Shown here in pieces: positions 1 through 5,851 of a stretch of DNA of 5,934 bases. Under the pieces are notes generated by a model. The model was not told where the DNA came from. It made no database searches and saw nothing but the letters and a program-made list of their open reading frames with translations. How positions within the stretch are numbered: the first letter of the stretch is position 1; each line of letters starts with the position of its first letter. The position numbers and the translations under genes are program-made. Source of the stretch: Lactobacillus helveticus DSM 20075 = CGMCC 1.1877. Its GTDB lineage: Bacteria > Bacillota > Bacilli > Lactobacillales > Lactobacillaceae. The DNA lies in contig NZ_GG700752.1 of the NCBI RefSeq assembly GCF_000160855.1, positions 212,083 to 218,016 of the forward strand. The letters run 5' to 3'.

Positions 1-17
1 AGTATTTCCATTCTAAA

Positions 18-70
18 AGTACTAGGCCCTTTTTGATAACAAAAAAAGGCATCTAAGCCTCCCTAGTGCT
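18..70. repeat. nested inverted repeats at the insertion sequence end
   Basis: The outer arms are AGTACTAGG (18-26) and CCTAGTGCT (62-70), nine pairs including one G-T wobble. Inside lies a second perfect arm pair, CCTTTTT (28-34) with AAAAAGG (43-49). Together they form a long stem ahead of the transposase start. Read on the minus strand, the structure is followed by a short T run, so it might also act as a weak terminator for transcripts coming from pduV. Structures like this in insertion sequences often block transcription entering from outside; that role is inferred here. Confidence 0.55.
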
Positions 71-113
71 ATGCTTTAAGCGACGAAACTCAAGATAAGC
101 GGGGTAGGAATAG

Positions 114-326
114 ATGTCTCAACTAGATAATACACTTAAATTACTGGGAATTAAAGACACAAACATTCAGGTGTTCGGTACTCGTGAGGAATTTCATGGT
201 CGGGGCTCGGGTCGCAAAAAGTATTTGGTCATCCAGGCAGAGCTTACCTACACACTCAGGCGCTATCCTAGCTGTGGATACAATACGTTGCACCCTAACG
301 GACACAAGCTCACTAATGTCCGTTAG
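114..326 (+). pseudogene. truncated ISL3-family transposase (N-terminal fragment)
   Basis: The fragment encodes 70 residues starting [15 protein letters not shown], the usual opening of ISL3-family transposases, which bind and cut the element ends during transposition. The family has an N-terminal zinc-binding region of the form CPxCG; here it reads YPSCG (residues 52-56), so the first cysteine is lost. The start is supported by GGGGTAGGA, which ends 5 nt before the ATG. Translation stops right after a conserved-looking segment, HKLTNVR, long before the helix-turn-helix and DDE catalytic domains. The product cannot be an active transposase. Its TAG stop (324-326) overlaps the TAA stop of convergent pduV (323-325), so the truncation coincides with a rearrangement junction. 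The assignment to ISL3 is fairly sure; the subgroup is not determined. Confidence 0.7.
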
Positions 327-658
327 GTAACCATCTCGATTTGCTGATTAGTGGCGATATCTGTTTTTGTAACGACGCCAATCGTTTCCTTAGTGAACAT
401 CGTGCTGAAGCCTGTTGGTAAAACAATTCGCGGATCAGTAGCACTTTGCATCAAGACGATGACGTCGGCTTCAATGGCGGTGGTCATCAGGTTAGAATAC
501 ATTGCACGATGCTCAACATATTCACCGGGCGTATCGATAACATTATTATAAAACTCAATGGTTTGGGGTTTGTTGTAAGTCATCTGTAGTTCATTGAGTT
601 TCTGAATAAAGGAGGTTTTGCCACAACCAATCGCCCCGATAAACATTGCCTTTTTCAC
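323..658 (-). CDS. pduV: EutP/PduV-family microcompartment GTPase, 3'-truncated
   Basis: This is a small Ras-like P-loop protein of the EutP/PduV family, found with propanediol- or ethanolamine-utilisation microcompartments. PduV has been linked to the outside of the microcompartment and its placement in the cell. Visible motifs are the Walker A GAIGCGKT (residues 8-15), DTPGEY as G3 (42-47) and TKTD as G4 (97-100). I chose GTG at 658 because GGGGGAAAG lies just upstream and the protein then opens [11 protein letters not shown] as in the family; a TTG at 673 would bury that ribosome site inside the gene. The product is 111 aa against about 145 for the family, so the C-terminal third with the G5 region is missing. 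It ends at the junction with the ISL3 remnant. It lies 37 nt after the broken binding-protein gene and is probably co-transcribed with it. No other pdu gene is in view. It is probably non-functional. Confidence 0.8.
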   Translation of the reverse strand: MKKAMFIGAIGCGKTSFIQKLNELQMTYNKPQTIEFYNNVIDTPGEYVEHRAMYSNLMTTAIEADVIVLMQSATDPRIVLPTGFSTMFTKETIGVVTKTDIATNQQIEMVT

Positions 659-695
659 TGATCTTTCCCCCAAATTAATTACTTATCACTTCGCG

Positions 696-1746
696 TTATT
701 TAACCGTATAAACCGAATGCCCCTTCAAAGCCTGCCGATAAGCAGCCGTTGCCAGGTTCACCTGACCGACGCCGATCAATTGACTGGTAGCACCCTTAAT
801 TGAACCGGTCTTGTTAACGTAGCCGAGCATTGCCCGCAGTGGGGAGGCGGCTTGCTTGGTAGTGAAGTAGCCATTGGCGTACTTGACGGTTGCTCGCTTT
901 GATGACAGGGCAATGATTGCTTCGGCTGTTGAGTTAGCGTTAGCGACGGTCTTGCCATTGAAGACGTAGCCATAAGCACCTGAAGCGTTGATGTTACTCT
1001 TCAAGTAGGCCTGGCCCTTCACCAATGCGGTTTTAACGGCACTCAGTGAGGATTTGCTGTGGGCCAGCGCGGCGCGATTGCCATTGAAGTGGTATCACTA
1101 TCAACGCTGGCAGCGGTGTTGTTGTAAGCCCAGCCATTATTACTTTGCTGGTCCTTAACCAATGATTTTGCCAAACTGGTCTTGGAGAACTTGGCGTTTG
1201 ATGGGCGTTTAAACGTTGATGACATGGTCAGGACAAGCAGAACCTGGCTCTTGACGTTTGGTGTTTGCTTGCTCATTGACTGGCGATACAGCCCAGATAC
1301 CAGGTTGACAGCCTTCTTGGCGCCGGCTGGCTTAAACTTGGCTGGGTTTAGGCCAACGGCTTTTAGCCCCTGAATTGCGTTGGCGTAGTCGGCAGCAGTG
1401 CTCTTCGAATTGATCACCAGATTGGCCGCGATGCGCTTCTTCTGGGTGGTCGTAAATTTGTACCCCCAGCCCTTTAAACCAACCAGCAAATCGGCGTAAC
1501 CGCTAGCGGCACCGATGGTTGGGTTGGCTTTTTTACTAAACAGAGCGGTCGTCTTGCCTGACAATCCAGTCTTGTTTTTAATCATCAGATTCTTCGCGTA
1601 ACGGTAGTTGGCTTTGATCTTGCTATTTTGATAAGCACGACTGGCGGTCTTAACGCTGGCTGCATTGGCGGTGAAGGCTGGTGCGATACTGCCAAATCCT
1701 AATGGGTTGAAGCAGAGATCATGAGTAGCTTTGATGTTAATTTCAT
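696..1746 (-). pseudogene. secreted transcobalamin-like (squalene-cyclase-type repeat) protein, two frameshifts
   Basis: The start is ATG at 1746 after AAAAAGGATGG, 19 nt downstream of cbrT. The first 14 codons (MKLTSKLLMISAST) end in a frameshift at 1702-1705. The next frame continues LGFGSIAPAFTANAA, so the repaired N-terminus is a clear Sec signal peptide with an ANAA cleavage site. That frame runs to 1043 but loses sense near 1071-1078, where the third frame takes over (ALAHSKSSLSAVKTALVKG) to the TAA at 696. Repaired length is about 350 aa. Two squalene-cyclase or transcobalamin-like repeats are visible: NNGWAYNN followed by DSDTTSMAI, and AYGYVFNG followed by ANANSTAEAIIAL. No lipobox, LPXTG or separate C-terminal domain is seen. 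In this position it probably captured cobalamin at the surface for the ECF transporter; that is inferred. Two indels in one gene among intact neighbours argue for decay over sequencing error. Confidence 0.75.
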
Positions 1747-1765
1747 TGATTAATCCATCCTTTTT

Positions 1766-2476
1766 CTATTGGTTTTTATCCGGTAAAATATTGTATTTGG
1801 CGACTAAGCGGTGAAACAGCTTCTCCCATGGTTTGTAAAATAGCGCGATGAGAAAGGCATTGGATGCTGCGTGGAACGTGTCAAATGGAAAGAAACTGGC
1901 CGCAAAAGCCAAGATAAAACTCTTGATGGTCAGCGGTGATACGTAGGCCAGGGCGTACCAGAGGTCCATGATCCAGCCAAACAAATAGCCCCAGACGCAG
2001 GCAAACACGATCATAAAAATCAGACTATGGGACAATCGGGCCTTCATGAAGAGGCCAGCGGTTAAGCCCATTAGGCCCCAGGCAACCATCTGCCACGGTG
2101 TCCAGGGTCCCTGGCCCATAAACATGTTGGAAACTAACGCCGTCGTTGAACCGGTAATGAACCCCAGTTCCGGACCAAGACTAACACCGCTTAGAATCAC
2201 GACGAAGCTGGCGCCTTGCACACCGGGAATGGCGCCCAGTGGGACCCGGGTGGCAACCGCCAACGCGATCAAAACGGCGACAAACATCAACGTTTGGGTG
2301 CTGATTGGATCGTGTTCAAAGCGCCAGTACGCGGGTAAAAGGCTACAGATCAAGCACATAAAGCTAAATAATAGGTAGTGCTTTCCCTTCAATAGGACAA
2401 TGAATAGCAGAAAAACAGCCATTAACAGTAACGCAATTAATAATCGATACCGGTTGAGTAACGAAGATTGTTTCAA
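1766..2476 (-). CDS. cbrT: ECF transporter substrate-binding (S) component, probably for cobalamin
   Basis: This 236-aa integral membrane protein is the substrate-specific subunit of an energy-coupling factor importer. It binds the vitamin in the membrane and works with the T subunit and the ATPases encoded just upstream. There are six to seven hydrophobic segments (roughly 11-29, 32-50, 62-78, 88-112, 128-145, 150-172, 184-213). The segment around VPLGAIPGVQGASFVV (78-93) and the strongly conserved-looking GQGPWTPWQM (121-130) resemble the CbrT-type group of predicted B12 S components. The start is TTG at 2476, fixed by a strong AAAGGAGGTGA; no better start exists. Cobalamin as substrate is inferred from family resemblance, the adjacent transcobalamin-like gene and pduV. 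Another vitamin or precursor cannot be excluded. The gene appears intact. Confidence 0.8.
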   Translation of the reverse strand: MKQSSLLNRYRLLIALLLMAVFLLFIVLLKGKHYLLFSFMCLICSLLPAYWRFEHDPISTQTLMFVAVLIALAVATRVPLGAIPGVQGASFVVILSGVSLGPELGFITGSTTALVSNMFMGQGPWTPWQMVAWGLMGLTAGLFMKARLSHSLIFMIVFACVWGYLFGWIMDLWYALAYVSPLTIKSFILAFAASFFPFDTFHAASNAFLIALFYKPWEKLFHRLVAKYNILPDKNQ

Positions 2477-2483
2477 GTAACGC

Positions 2484-2494
2484 TCACCTCCTTT
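2484..2494 (-). promoter_or_regulatory. ribosome binding site of cbrT, embedded in the end of cbrU
   Basis: On the minus strand this reads AAAGGAGGTGA, a near-perfect match to the 16S rRNA 3' end. Its last three bases are the TGA stop of cbrU, and the preceding bases encode the final residues ERR. The TTG start of cbrT follows 7 nt later. The arrangement suggests that translation of cbrT is coupled to termination on cbrU. It also decides the TTG start. Confidence 0.8.
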
Positions 2495-4148
2495 CCGGAC
2501 GGTTTGCCAGCTTTAGATCGGCTGGCAGCAGGGCGTCCTTAACCTGATCACGGGCAATTCGGTTAATTGGCGTGGTGAAGAAAAAGTTATCGGTAAAAAA
2601 TGATTGCGTGGCAAGCAGCGTGTTGAGATGGCCGTCGAACATAAACGTGCATTTGTCGGCAAATTTAGCACAAAATTCCATGTCGTGGCTGGCGATCACA
2701 ATGGTCATACCGGCTTGTTGATACTGTTTCAGTAGATGGCCCACCTGAATTTTGGTGTAGGGATCCAATCCCTTAGTTGGCTCGTCCAGAACTAACAGAT
2801 CAGGGGTCGCCATCAGTGCAATTGCTAATCCAACGAGTTGTTGTTGACCGCCGCTAATGTCAAATGGATTTTGCTTCTCAATGCGGTTTAAATGAAATTG
2901 CTCAATCATATGGTCAACTTGGCTCTTAGCGTCTGGCAGTCGCAGTTCAGCTGCCTGAACTTCCAGCTCCTCACGAACGGTATTGGCTGTAAATTGGAGG
3001 CTGGGAGTTTGCGACAGAAATGCCAGTTTGGCCATTCGCTGGTTAATGGCCATTTTCCAAACTAACTGGTGGAAGAAACGAATTTTGCCGTGCTGCGGCG
3101 TCATTAGTCCACAAATCAGCGTTAACAGGGTTGATTTGCCGGAGCCGTTTTTGCCGATAATTGCCAACCACGTACCGGGATTAATCGCCAGGTTCAGGTG
3201 ATGGAGGACGTTATGTTGGCCGTCGAAGCTAAAGGAAATGTTATTGACGGTTAGAATTGGTTTTTCGGCTGTGGGTAATTGCGCAACCTTGCCGCCGGTC
3301 GTCACTGATTGAAATTGAAGATGGTGAGTCCGAATCGCCGACTGGGCATCGGCTACTGAAATCGGCAATTGGGAGGTTCGAATCTGTTGATCTAAGAAGA
3401 GCTTGGAAATTGACGGTACGAAATAGGTCAAGTGGGCATCAGTGGCCATTTTTGCCAAGCCGCTGTGGGGATCACCGTCAAAGGTCAGGTGGTGATCCTG
3501 CAGGAGAATCATCCGGTTGGCCATGGCTGCTACCGTGCTCAGCCGGTGTTCAGTCAACATAATTGTAATCCCTAATTCTTGATTAATCCGCCCTAAAACG
3601 GTGAGAAAATGCTGAGCGGTCAGCGGATCCAACTGGGACGTGGGTTCGTCCAGTAAAATTAATTTTGGGCGCAAGATGAGAACCGAAGCCAGGTTTACCA
3701 ACTGAAGCTGGCCACCGGATAATTGATGTATTTGGCGATCGAGGTTTTGATCCAAACCTAAGAAATTTGCCAGTTCGGTAATCCGGCGTTCGATTTCATT
3801 GCTGGGACAGCCAATATTTTCTAATGGGAAGGCCAGTTCTTCGATCACCGTTGCCATCACCGACTGGATTTGTGGATCTTGGGCCACATAGCCGACGGTT
3901 TGGGCACTCACCAACTTCGGCATGTCAGCAACCGGTGTTTCGGTAATTTGAACATCACCAGTTCGGGCTCCTTTGGGCATGAGCTCCTTTTTCAAATGGT
4001 TAAGCAGGGTCGTCTTGCCACTGCCGGTATTACCGGCAATCACAATAAAATCGCCGGGGTCAATGGTGAAGTTGACGTCGTCCAGAACGGGGGTTGATTG
4101 ATCGGGATAGGTGAACGTGAGATGGGTCACGGTAGCTAATTTTTGCAT
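2484..4148 (-). CDS. cbrU: duplicated ECF transporter ATPase (two fused nucleotide-binding domains)
   Basis: This 554-aa cytoplasmic protein carries two ABC domains on one chain, replacing the usual EcfA/EcfA' pair, and powers uptake through CbrT with CbrV. Domain 1 has Walker A GNTGSGKT (39-46), Q-loop Q90, signature LSGGQ (143-147), Walker B ending DE (167-168) and H-loop H201. Domain 2 has Walker A GKNGSGKS (332-339), Q380, signature ISGGQ (431-435), DE (455-456) and H488. All catalytic residues are present in both halves, so both sites should be active. A tail of about 65 residues follows the last motif. I placed the start at ATG 4148, where GAGGGGG sits at good distance and the sequence then opens like an ABC domain; a longer frame to 4214 lies entirely within cbrV. 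The gene overlaps cbrV by 13 nt and its final codons form the ribosome site of cbrT. Confidence 0.88.
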   Translation of the reverse strand: MQKLATVTHLTFTYPDQSTPVLDDVNFTIDPGDFIVIAGNTGSGKTTLLNHLKKELMPKGARTGDVQITETPVADMPKLVSAQTVGYVAQDPQIQSVMATVIEELAFPLENIGCPSNEIERRITELANFLGLDQNLDRQIHQLSGGQLQLVNLASVLILRPKLILLDEPTSQLDPLTAQHFLTVLGRINQELGITIMLTEHRLSTVAAMANRMILLQDHHLTFDGDPHSGLAKMATDAHLTYFVPSISKLFLDQQIRTSQLPISVADAQSAIRTHHLQFQSVTTGGKVAQLPTAEKPILTVNNISFSFDGQHNVLHHLNLAINPGTWLAIIGKNGSGKSTLLTLICGLMTPQHGKIRFFHQLVWKMAINQRMAKLAFLSQTPSLQFTANTVREELEVQAAELRLPDAKSQVDHMIEQFHLNRIEKQNPFDISGGQQQLVGLAIALMATPDLLVLDEPTKGLDPYTKIQVGHLLKQYQQAGMTIVIASHDMEFCAKFADKCTFMFDGHLNTLLATQSFFTDNFFFTTPINRIARDQVKDALLPADLKLANRPERR

Positions 4149-5032
4149 GAACGATAGACCCCCTCTGAGATTAATGGTAGTAAGAATAGGAGTGCCGTGA
4201 CGACGATGGGCCAAGTATCGCCCGACGTAAAAATGGTGGTGAAATTGGCGACTGAACGACTGGTGCCCATTGAAAGAATCCGGACGCCGATAGTTGCAAC
4301 TAGCATGACGGTGGCAATCGTGATGAACAGCAGGTCACTAAACTGCCAGTGATACGAGCGGTAGTGGGTCCGCTTGGCGACGCCAAATCCGCGGGCGTCC
4401 ATTAAATTGGCGGTTTCCATCGTAGAAGACAGGGCGTCCTGCAGAAGAATTTCGAAGATGTGGAGCGTCTTTTGGGTGCGGGTCTTCAATGATCCATTAA
4501 CCATGTCGACGTTGCGGGTTTTTTGCAGGCGCAAAATCCGTTTGAGCCTATCGGTGAAGCTGTTGACCAGCGTAAACGAAATGGTGACCAGTACTGCCAG
4601 TCGGGGCGCAATCGGTGAGAACACGTAGATCAGCTTGCTGGGGGTCAGAACCGCGTTTAGGACTGAAGAAACAAACAGCATTGCGATCAGGGTAATTGCC
4701 ATCGCAATGCCGTACAGAAATGCCGGATACGAAAATTTGAACGTCAGAATGCCCCATTTGAAATGCCAAAGAATCGGCGGAAACTTTTGATTGAGGAGCG
4801 TATTGAAAAATAGAATCATTAATAGAAATGAAACGGCGTATTTCAGTTGGCGCGCCGTCTTTCGGCCGCCAAGGTAGTAGGTGGCTGTGATCGTGAGTGC
4901 GATGAACTCAGCCACCGCGACCGCCACGTGATTAAACAGCAGGAGGCAGACGATCAGCTCAGTAAAGTACAGCGTGAGTGCTACTGGATGAAGCTGCGAA
5001 AAAAACGTCATCTTGATTGGGGTGTGTGTCAT
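4136..5032 (-). CDS. cbrV: ECF transporter transmembrane (T) subunit
   Basis: This 298-aa membrane protein is the EcfT scaffold that links the S component to the ATPases. Hydrophobic segments lie at about 17-34, 37-53, 65-82, 107-127, 139-158, 231-252 and 274-290. Between them is a long polar cytoplasmic stretch (about 160-230) holding the two coupling helices. The second helix carries the characteristic ARG in MDARGFG (211-217); the first has KTRN (171-174) where family members usually have an ARG-like triplet. I placed the start at ATG 5032, preceded by AAAGGCGGG, rather than at 5092, because the extra 20 residues are not hydrophobic and would run over the likely promoter. It is the first gene of the operon. 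Having its own T subunit and ATPase makes this a dedicated (group I) ECF system, not one using the shared module. Confidence 0.85.
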   Translation of the reverse strand: MTHTPIKMTFFSQLHPVALTLYFTELIVCLLLFNHVAVAVAEFIALTITATYYLGGRKTARQLKYAVSFLLMILFFNTLLNQKFPPILWHFKWGILTFKFSYPAFLYGIAMAITLIAMLFVSSVLNAVLTPSKLIYVFSPIAPRLAVLVTISFTLVNSFTDRLKRILRLQKTRNVDMVNGSLKTRTQKTLHIFEILLQDALSSTMETANLMDARGFGVAKRTHYRSYHWQFSDLLFITIATVMLVATIGVRILSMGTSRSVANFTTIFTSGDTWPIVVTALLFLLPLISEGVYRSCKN

Positions 5033-5073
5033 GGAAAATCCCGCCTTTCTAAGGGTTAGTAAGTCCTTCCAAC

Positions 5074-5102
5074 AGTATATCATCGTTGCCAAGGGTGGTA
5101 AA
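5074..5102 (-). promoter_or_regulatory. predicted vegetative promoter of the cbr operon
   Basis: On the minus strand the -35 is TTTACC (5102-5097, four of six matches) and the -10 is TATACT (5079-5074, five of six), spaced by 17 nt. A TG sits one base before the -10, giving an extended -10 element. Transcription would start near 5067, leaving a leader of about 35 nt before the cbrV ATG. That is too short for a cobalamin riboswitch. No other minus-strand promoter in the intergenic region looks as good. Confidence 0.6.
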
Positions 5103-5192
5103 AGGCATATCTTGTGTGGTGTGGCTAGTATTATTTTGAGGCGTTTTTAAATGGTGAAATTTGCAAACTGATTTATCACCTTTTGGATATTA

Positions 5193-5231
5193 TGTACAGC
5201 CTTTTTACACCATTTTTACACTAAATTTACC
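5193..5231 (+). promoter_or_regulatory. four tandem TTTACA-like hexamers, 11-bp period (PhoP/WalR-type box)
   Basis: The hexamers are TGTACA (5193), TTTACA (5204), TTTACA (5215) and TTTACC (5226), each starting exactly 11 bp after the last. The middle two lie within a longer perfect direct repeat, TTTTTACAC (5202-5210 and 5213-5221). TTTACA-N5-TTTACA matches the known Firmicutes PhoP box; read on the other strand it matches the WalR box TGTWAH-N5-TGTWAH. An extended -10 candidate, TGCTAAGCT (5238-5246), follows the last repeat at about the spacing seen in PhoP-activated promoters. The plus-strand small-protein unit is therefore the likeliest target. The regulator's identity is inferred. Confidence 0.5.
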
Positions 5232-5297
5232 GTGACCTGCTAAGCTGTCATTTATACGGGTTCATCCGAACAAGCGAGGTGGTTAACACGTAAATAA

Positions 5298-5387
5298 CTT
5301 TCTGAAAATCATTGAAAGCAAAAGCTGCAACATCCTTCAAGCAACATCCCGAGGCGGAAAAAGTCATCCGTGTCGGGGCTTTGCTTT
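5298..5387 (+). promoter_or_regulatory. structured 5' leader, upstream domain
   Basis: An outer stem pairs 5315-5325 (ending AGCAAAAGC) with 5378-5387 (GCTTTGCTTT), about ten pairs with one bulged A. Stacked directly inside it, CCCGAGGCGGA (5348-5358) pairs with TCCGTGTCGGG (5367-5377), eleven positions with one G-G mismatch. The strand between the two left arms contains a direct repeat, GCAACATCC, at 5327-5335 and 5341-5349. A weaker hairpin, CTTTC (5298-5302) with GAAAG (5314-5318), would compete with the outer stem. There is no T run after the stem, so it is not a normal terminator. I do not recognise a known riboswitch class. Confidence 0.5.
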
Positions 5388-5407
5388 GGTAAATTTTATA
5401 AGCATAT

Positions 5408-5486
5408 TACTATCTCCCTGGTCGACAGTAGCGCTCTACTACTTAGTAGAGAGAAGCTTGATAAGCTTCATAGAATTGACCAAGGA
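5408..5486 (+). promoter_or_regulatory. leader fold that can sequester the Shine-Dalgarno of the small gene
   Basis: TCCCTGGTCGA (5415-5425) can pair with TTGACCAAGGA (5476-5486), eleven positions with one C-A mismatch and one G-T wobble. This covers most of the AAGGAAG ribosome site. The enclosed region holds two perfect hairpins: CTCTACTA with TAGTAGAG (5434-5451) and GAAGCTT with AAGCTTC around a GAT loop (5453-5469). In an alternative fold, TACTATC (5408-5414) pairs with GACAGTA (5424-5430, one mismatch) and leaves the anti-Shine-Dalgarno bases in its 9-nt loop, so a pseudoknot is possible. Either form suggests translational control. The ligand or trigger is unknown. Confidence 0.55.
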
Positions 5487-5496
5487 AGAATGTTTT

Positions 5497-5625
5497 ATGC
5501 CAAAGACTTTGAAGAATTTATTTGCAAGAACCACTGAAAGAAAGAATCGCCGTTCAGGAACCTTGAAAGATGATTTGAATTCACGTCTTTTATGGAATTC
5601 GGTATTGAAAGGCCAACAGAAGTAA
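5497..5625 (+). CDS. 42-aa basic small protein, function unknown
   Basis: The ATG at 5497 follows AAGGAAG by 8 nt. A longer frame from TTG 5386 would run through the leader hairpins, has no ribosome site and is unlikely. The product opens MPKTLKNLFARTTERKNRR and ends LLWNSVLKGQQK. It has 11 Lys/Arg and 3 Asp/Glu (net charge about +8), with no signal peptide or membrane segment. Short amphipathic helices around 3-16 and 26-37 are plausible, so binding to RNA, membrane surface or an acidic partner is possible, but I do not recognise the family. The gene is a complete one-gene unit: candidate operator, long structured leader, good ribosome site and an intrinsic terminator 31 nt after the stop. 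This order supports a real gene. The whole transcript might instead act mainly as an RNA. Confidence 0.65.
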   Translation: MPKTLKNLFARTTERKNRRSGTLKDDLNSRLLWNSVLKGQQK

Positions 5626-5655
5626 TCATGGTTAAATTAATAAGTTTTGCGTGAC

Positions 5656-5692
5656 GATCCTCATCAGTTTTCGGACTGAATGGGGATTTTTT
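5656..5692 (+). terminator. intrinsic terminator of the small-protein unit
   Basis: GATCCTCATCAGT pairs with ACTGAATGGGGATT across a TTTCGG loop, thirteen pairs with two wobbles and one bulged A. The stem runs into a TTTTTT tract. It lies 31 nt after the stop of the 42-aa gene and closes that transcript before the ISLre2 element. Confidence 0.85.
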
Positions 5693-5753
5693 GTATGGTG
5701 GCTAATACCAAGTGCTAAGTGTATAATTTTTTGCGGTAAGTTGAATAATTAAT

Positions 5754-5790
5754 TAAAAAAGCTCAAATCTTTTGAATTTGGACTTGAGCT
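5754..5790 (-). terminator. minus-strand terminator-like hairpin at the ISLre2 end
   Basis: The arms AGCTCAAATC (5760-5769) and GACTTGAGCT (5781-5790) pair with one mismatch. Read on the minus strand, the stem is followed directly by TTTTTT, as in an intrinsic terminator. It would stop leftward transcripts leaving the insertion sequence. It may also be part of the terminal inverted repeat of the element, since it sits at the expected position. Confidence 0.5.
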
Positions 5791-5796
5791 CAAACA

Positions 5797-5851
5797 AAAA
5801 GACCAATTGTCTGATGTTAACGAAAAAAAACACATTAGAAGCTGGTCTTTT
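5797..5851 (+). repeat. inverted repeat occluding the transposase start
   Basis: AAAAGACCA (5797-5805) is the perfect reverse complement of TGGTCTTTT (5843-5851), whose last base touches the transposase ATG. In RNA the stem would cover the ribosome-binding region, which itself has only a weak Shine-Dalgarno. This could keep transposase synthesis low when transcription enters from outside the element; that role is inferred. Confidence 0.55.

Larger units (their letters stand above)
18..326 (+). mobile_element. ISL3-family insertion sequence, left-end remnant
   Basis: This is the left end of an insertion sequence: a hairpin-forming terminal region at 18-70, then a ribosome binding site and the first 70 codons of a transposase. 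Only the N-terminal part of the transposase survives; an intact ISL3 transposase has more than 400 residues. The right side ends inside a pduV gene at about 320-335, and no right inverted repeat is visible. The exact outer end is uncertain and could lie at about 18-27. The family call rests on the transposase N-terminus, read by eye. Confidence 0.55.

Noticed and set aside
351..551. Plus-strand open frame opposite pduV
   Set aside because: It is a shadow of pduV: no ribosome site and no recognisable protein, while the minus strand shows clear GTPase motifs.
1071..1078. Programmed ribosomal frameshift in the transcobalamin-like gene
   Set aside because: There is no slippery heptamer or downstream pseudoknot, and a second break in the signal peptide makes mutation or sequencing error far likelier.
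2046..2378. 110-codon plus-strand open frame opposite cbrT
   Set aside because: It is antisense to a strongly supported membrane protein gene, and the translation has no domain-like features.
3257..3562. 101-codon plus-strand open frame opposite cbrU
   Set aside because: It lies antisense to the linker and first ABC domain of cbrU, with no ribosome site and no recognisable motif.
5153..5180. Imperfect palindrome GGTGA...TCACC as an operator
   Set aside because: Only the outer five bases match and the centre is asymmetric; too weak to call beside the 11-bp repeats.
5398..5486. Resemblance to the preQ1-II riboswitch (AAGCATATTAC at 5401-5410 region and a pseudoknot with the ribosome site)
   Set aside because: In preQ1-II the conserved CATATTAC follows the first hairpin, whereas here it precedes it, and the hairpin sequences do not fit. 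The downstream gene is not a queuosine transporter. The short match is probably chance.
5386..5496. N-terminal extension of the small protein from TTG 5386 (79 aa in all)
   Set aside because: It has no ribosome site, reads through the two perfect hairpins, and a better ATG with a good Shine-Dalgarno exists at 5497.
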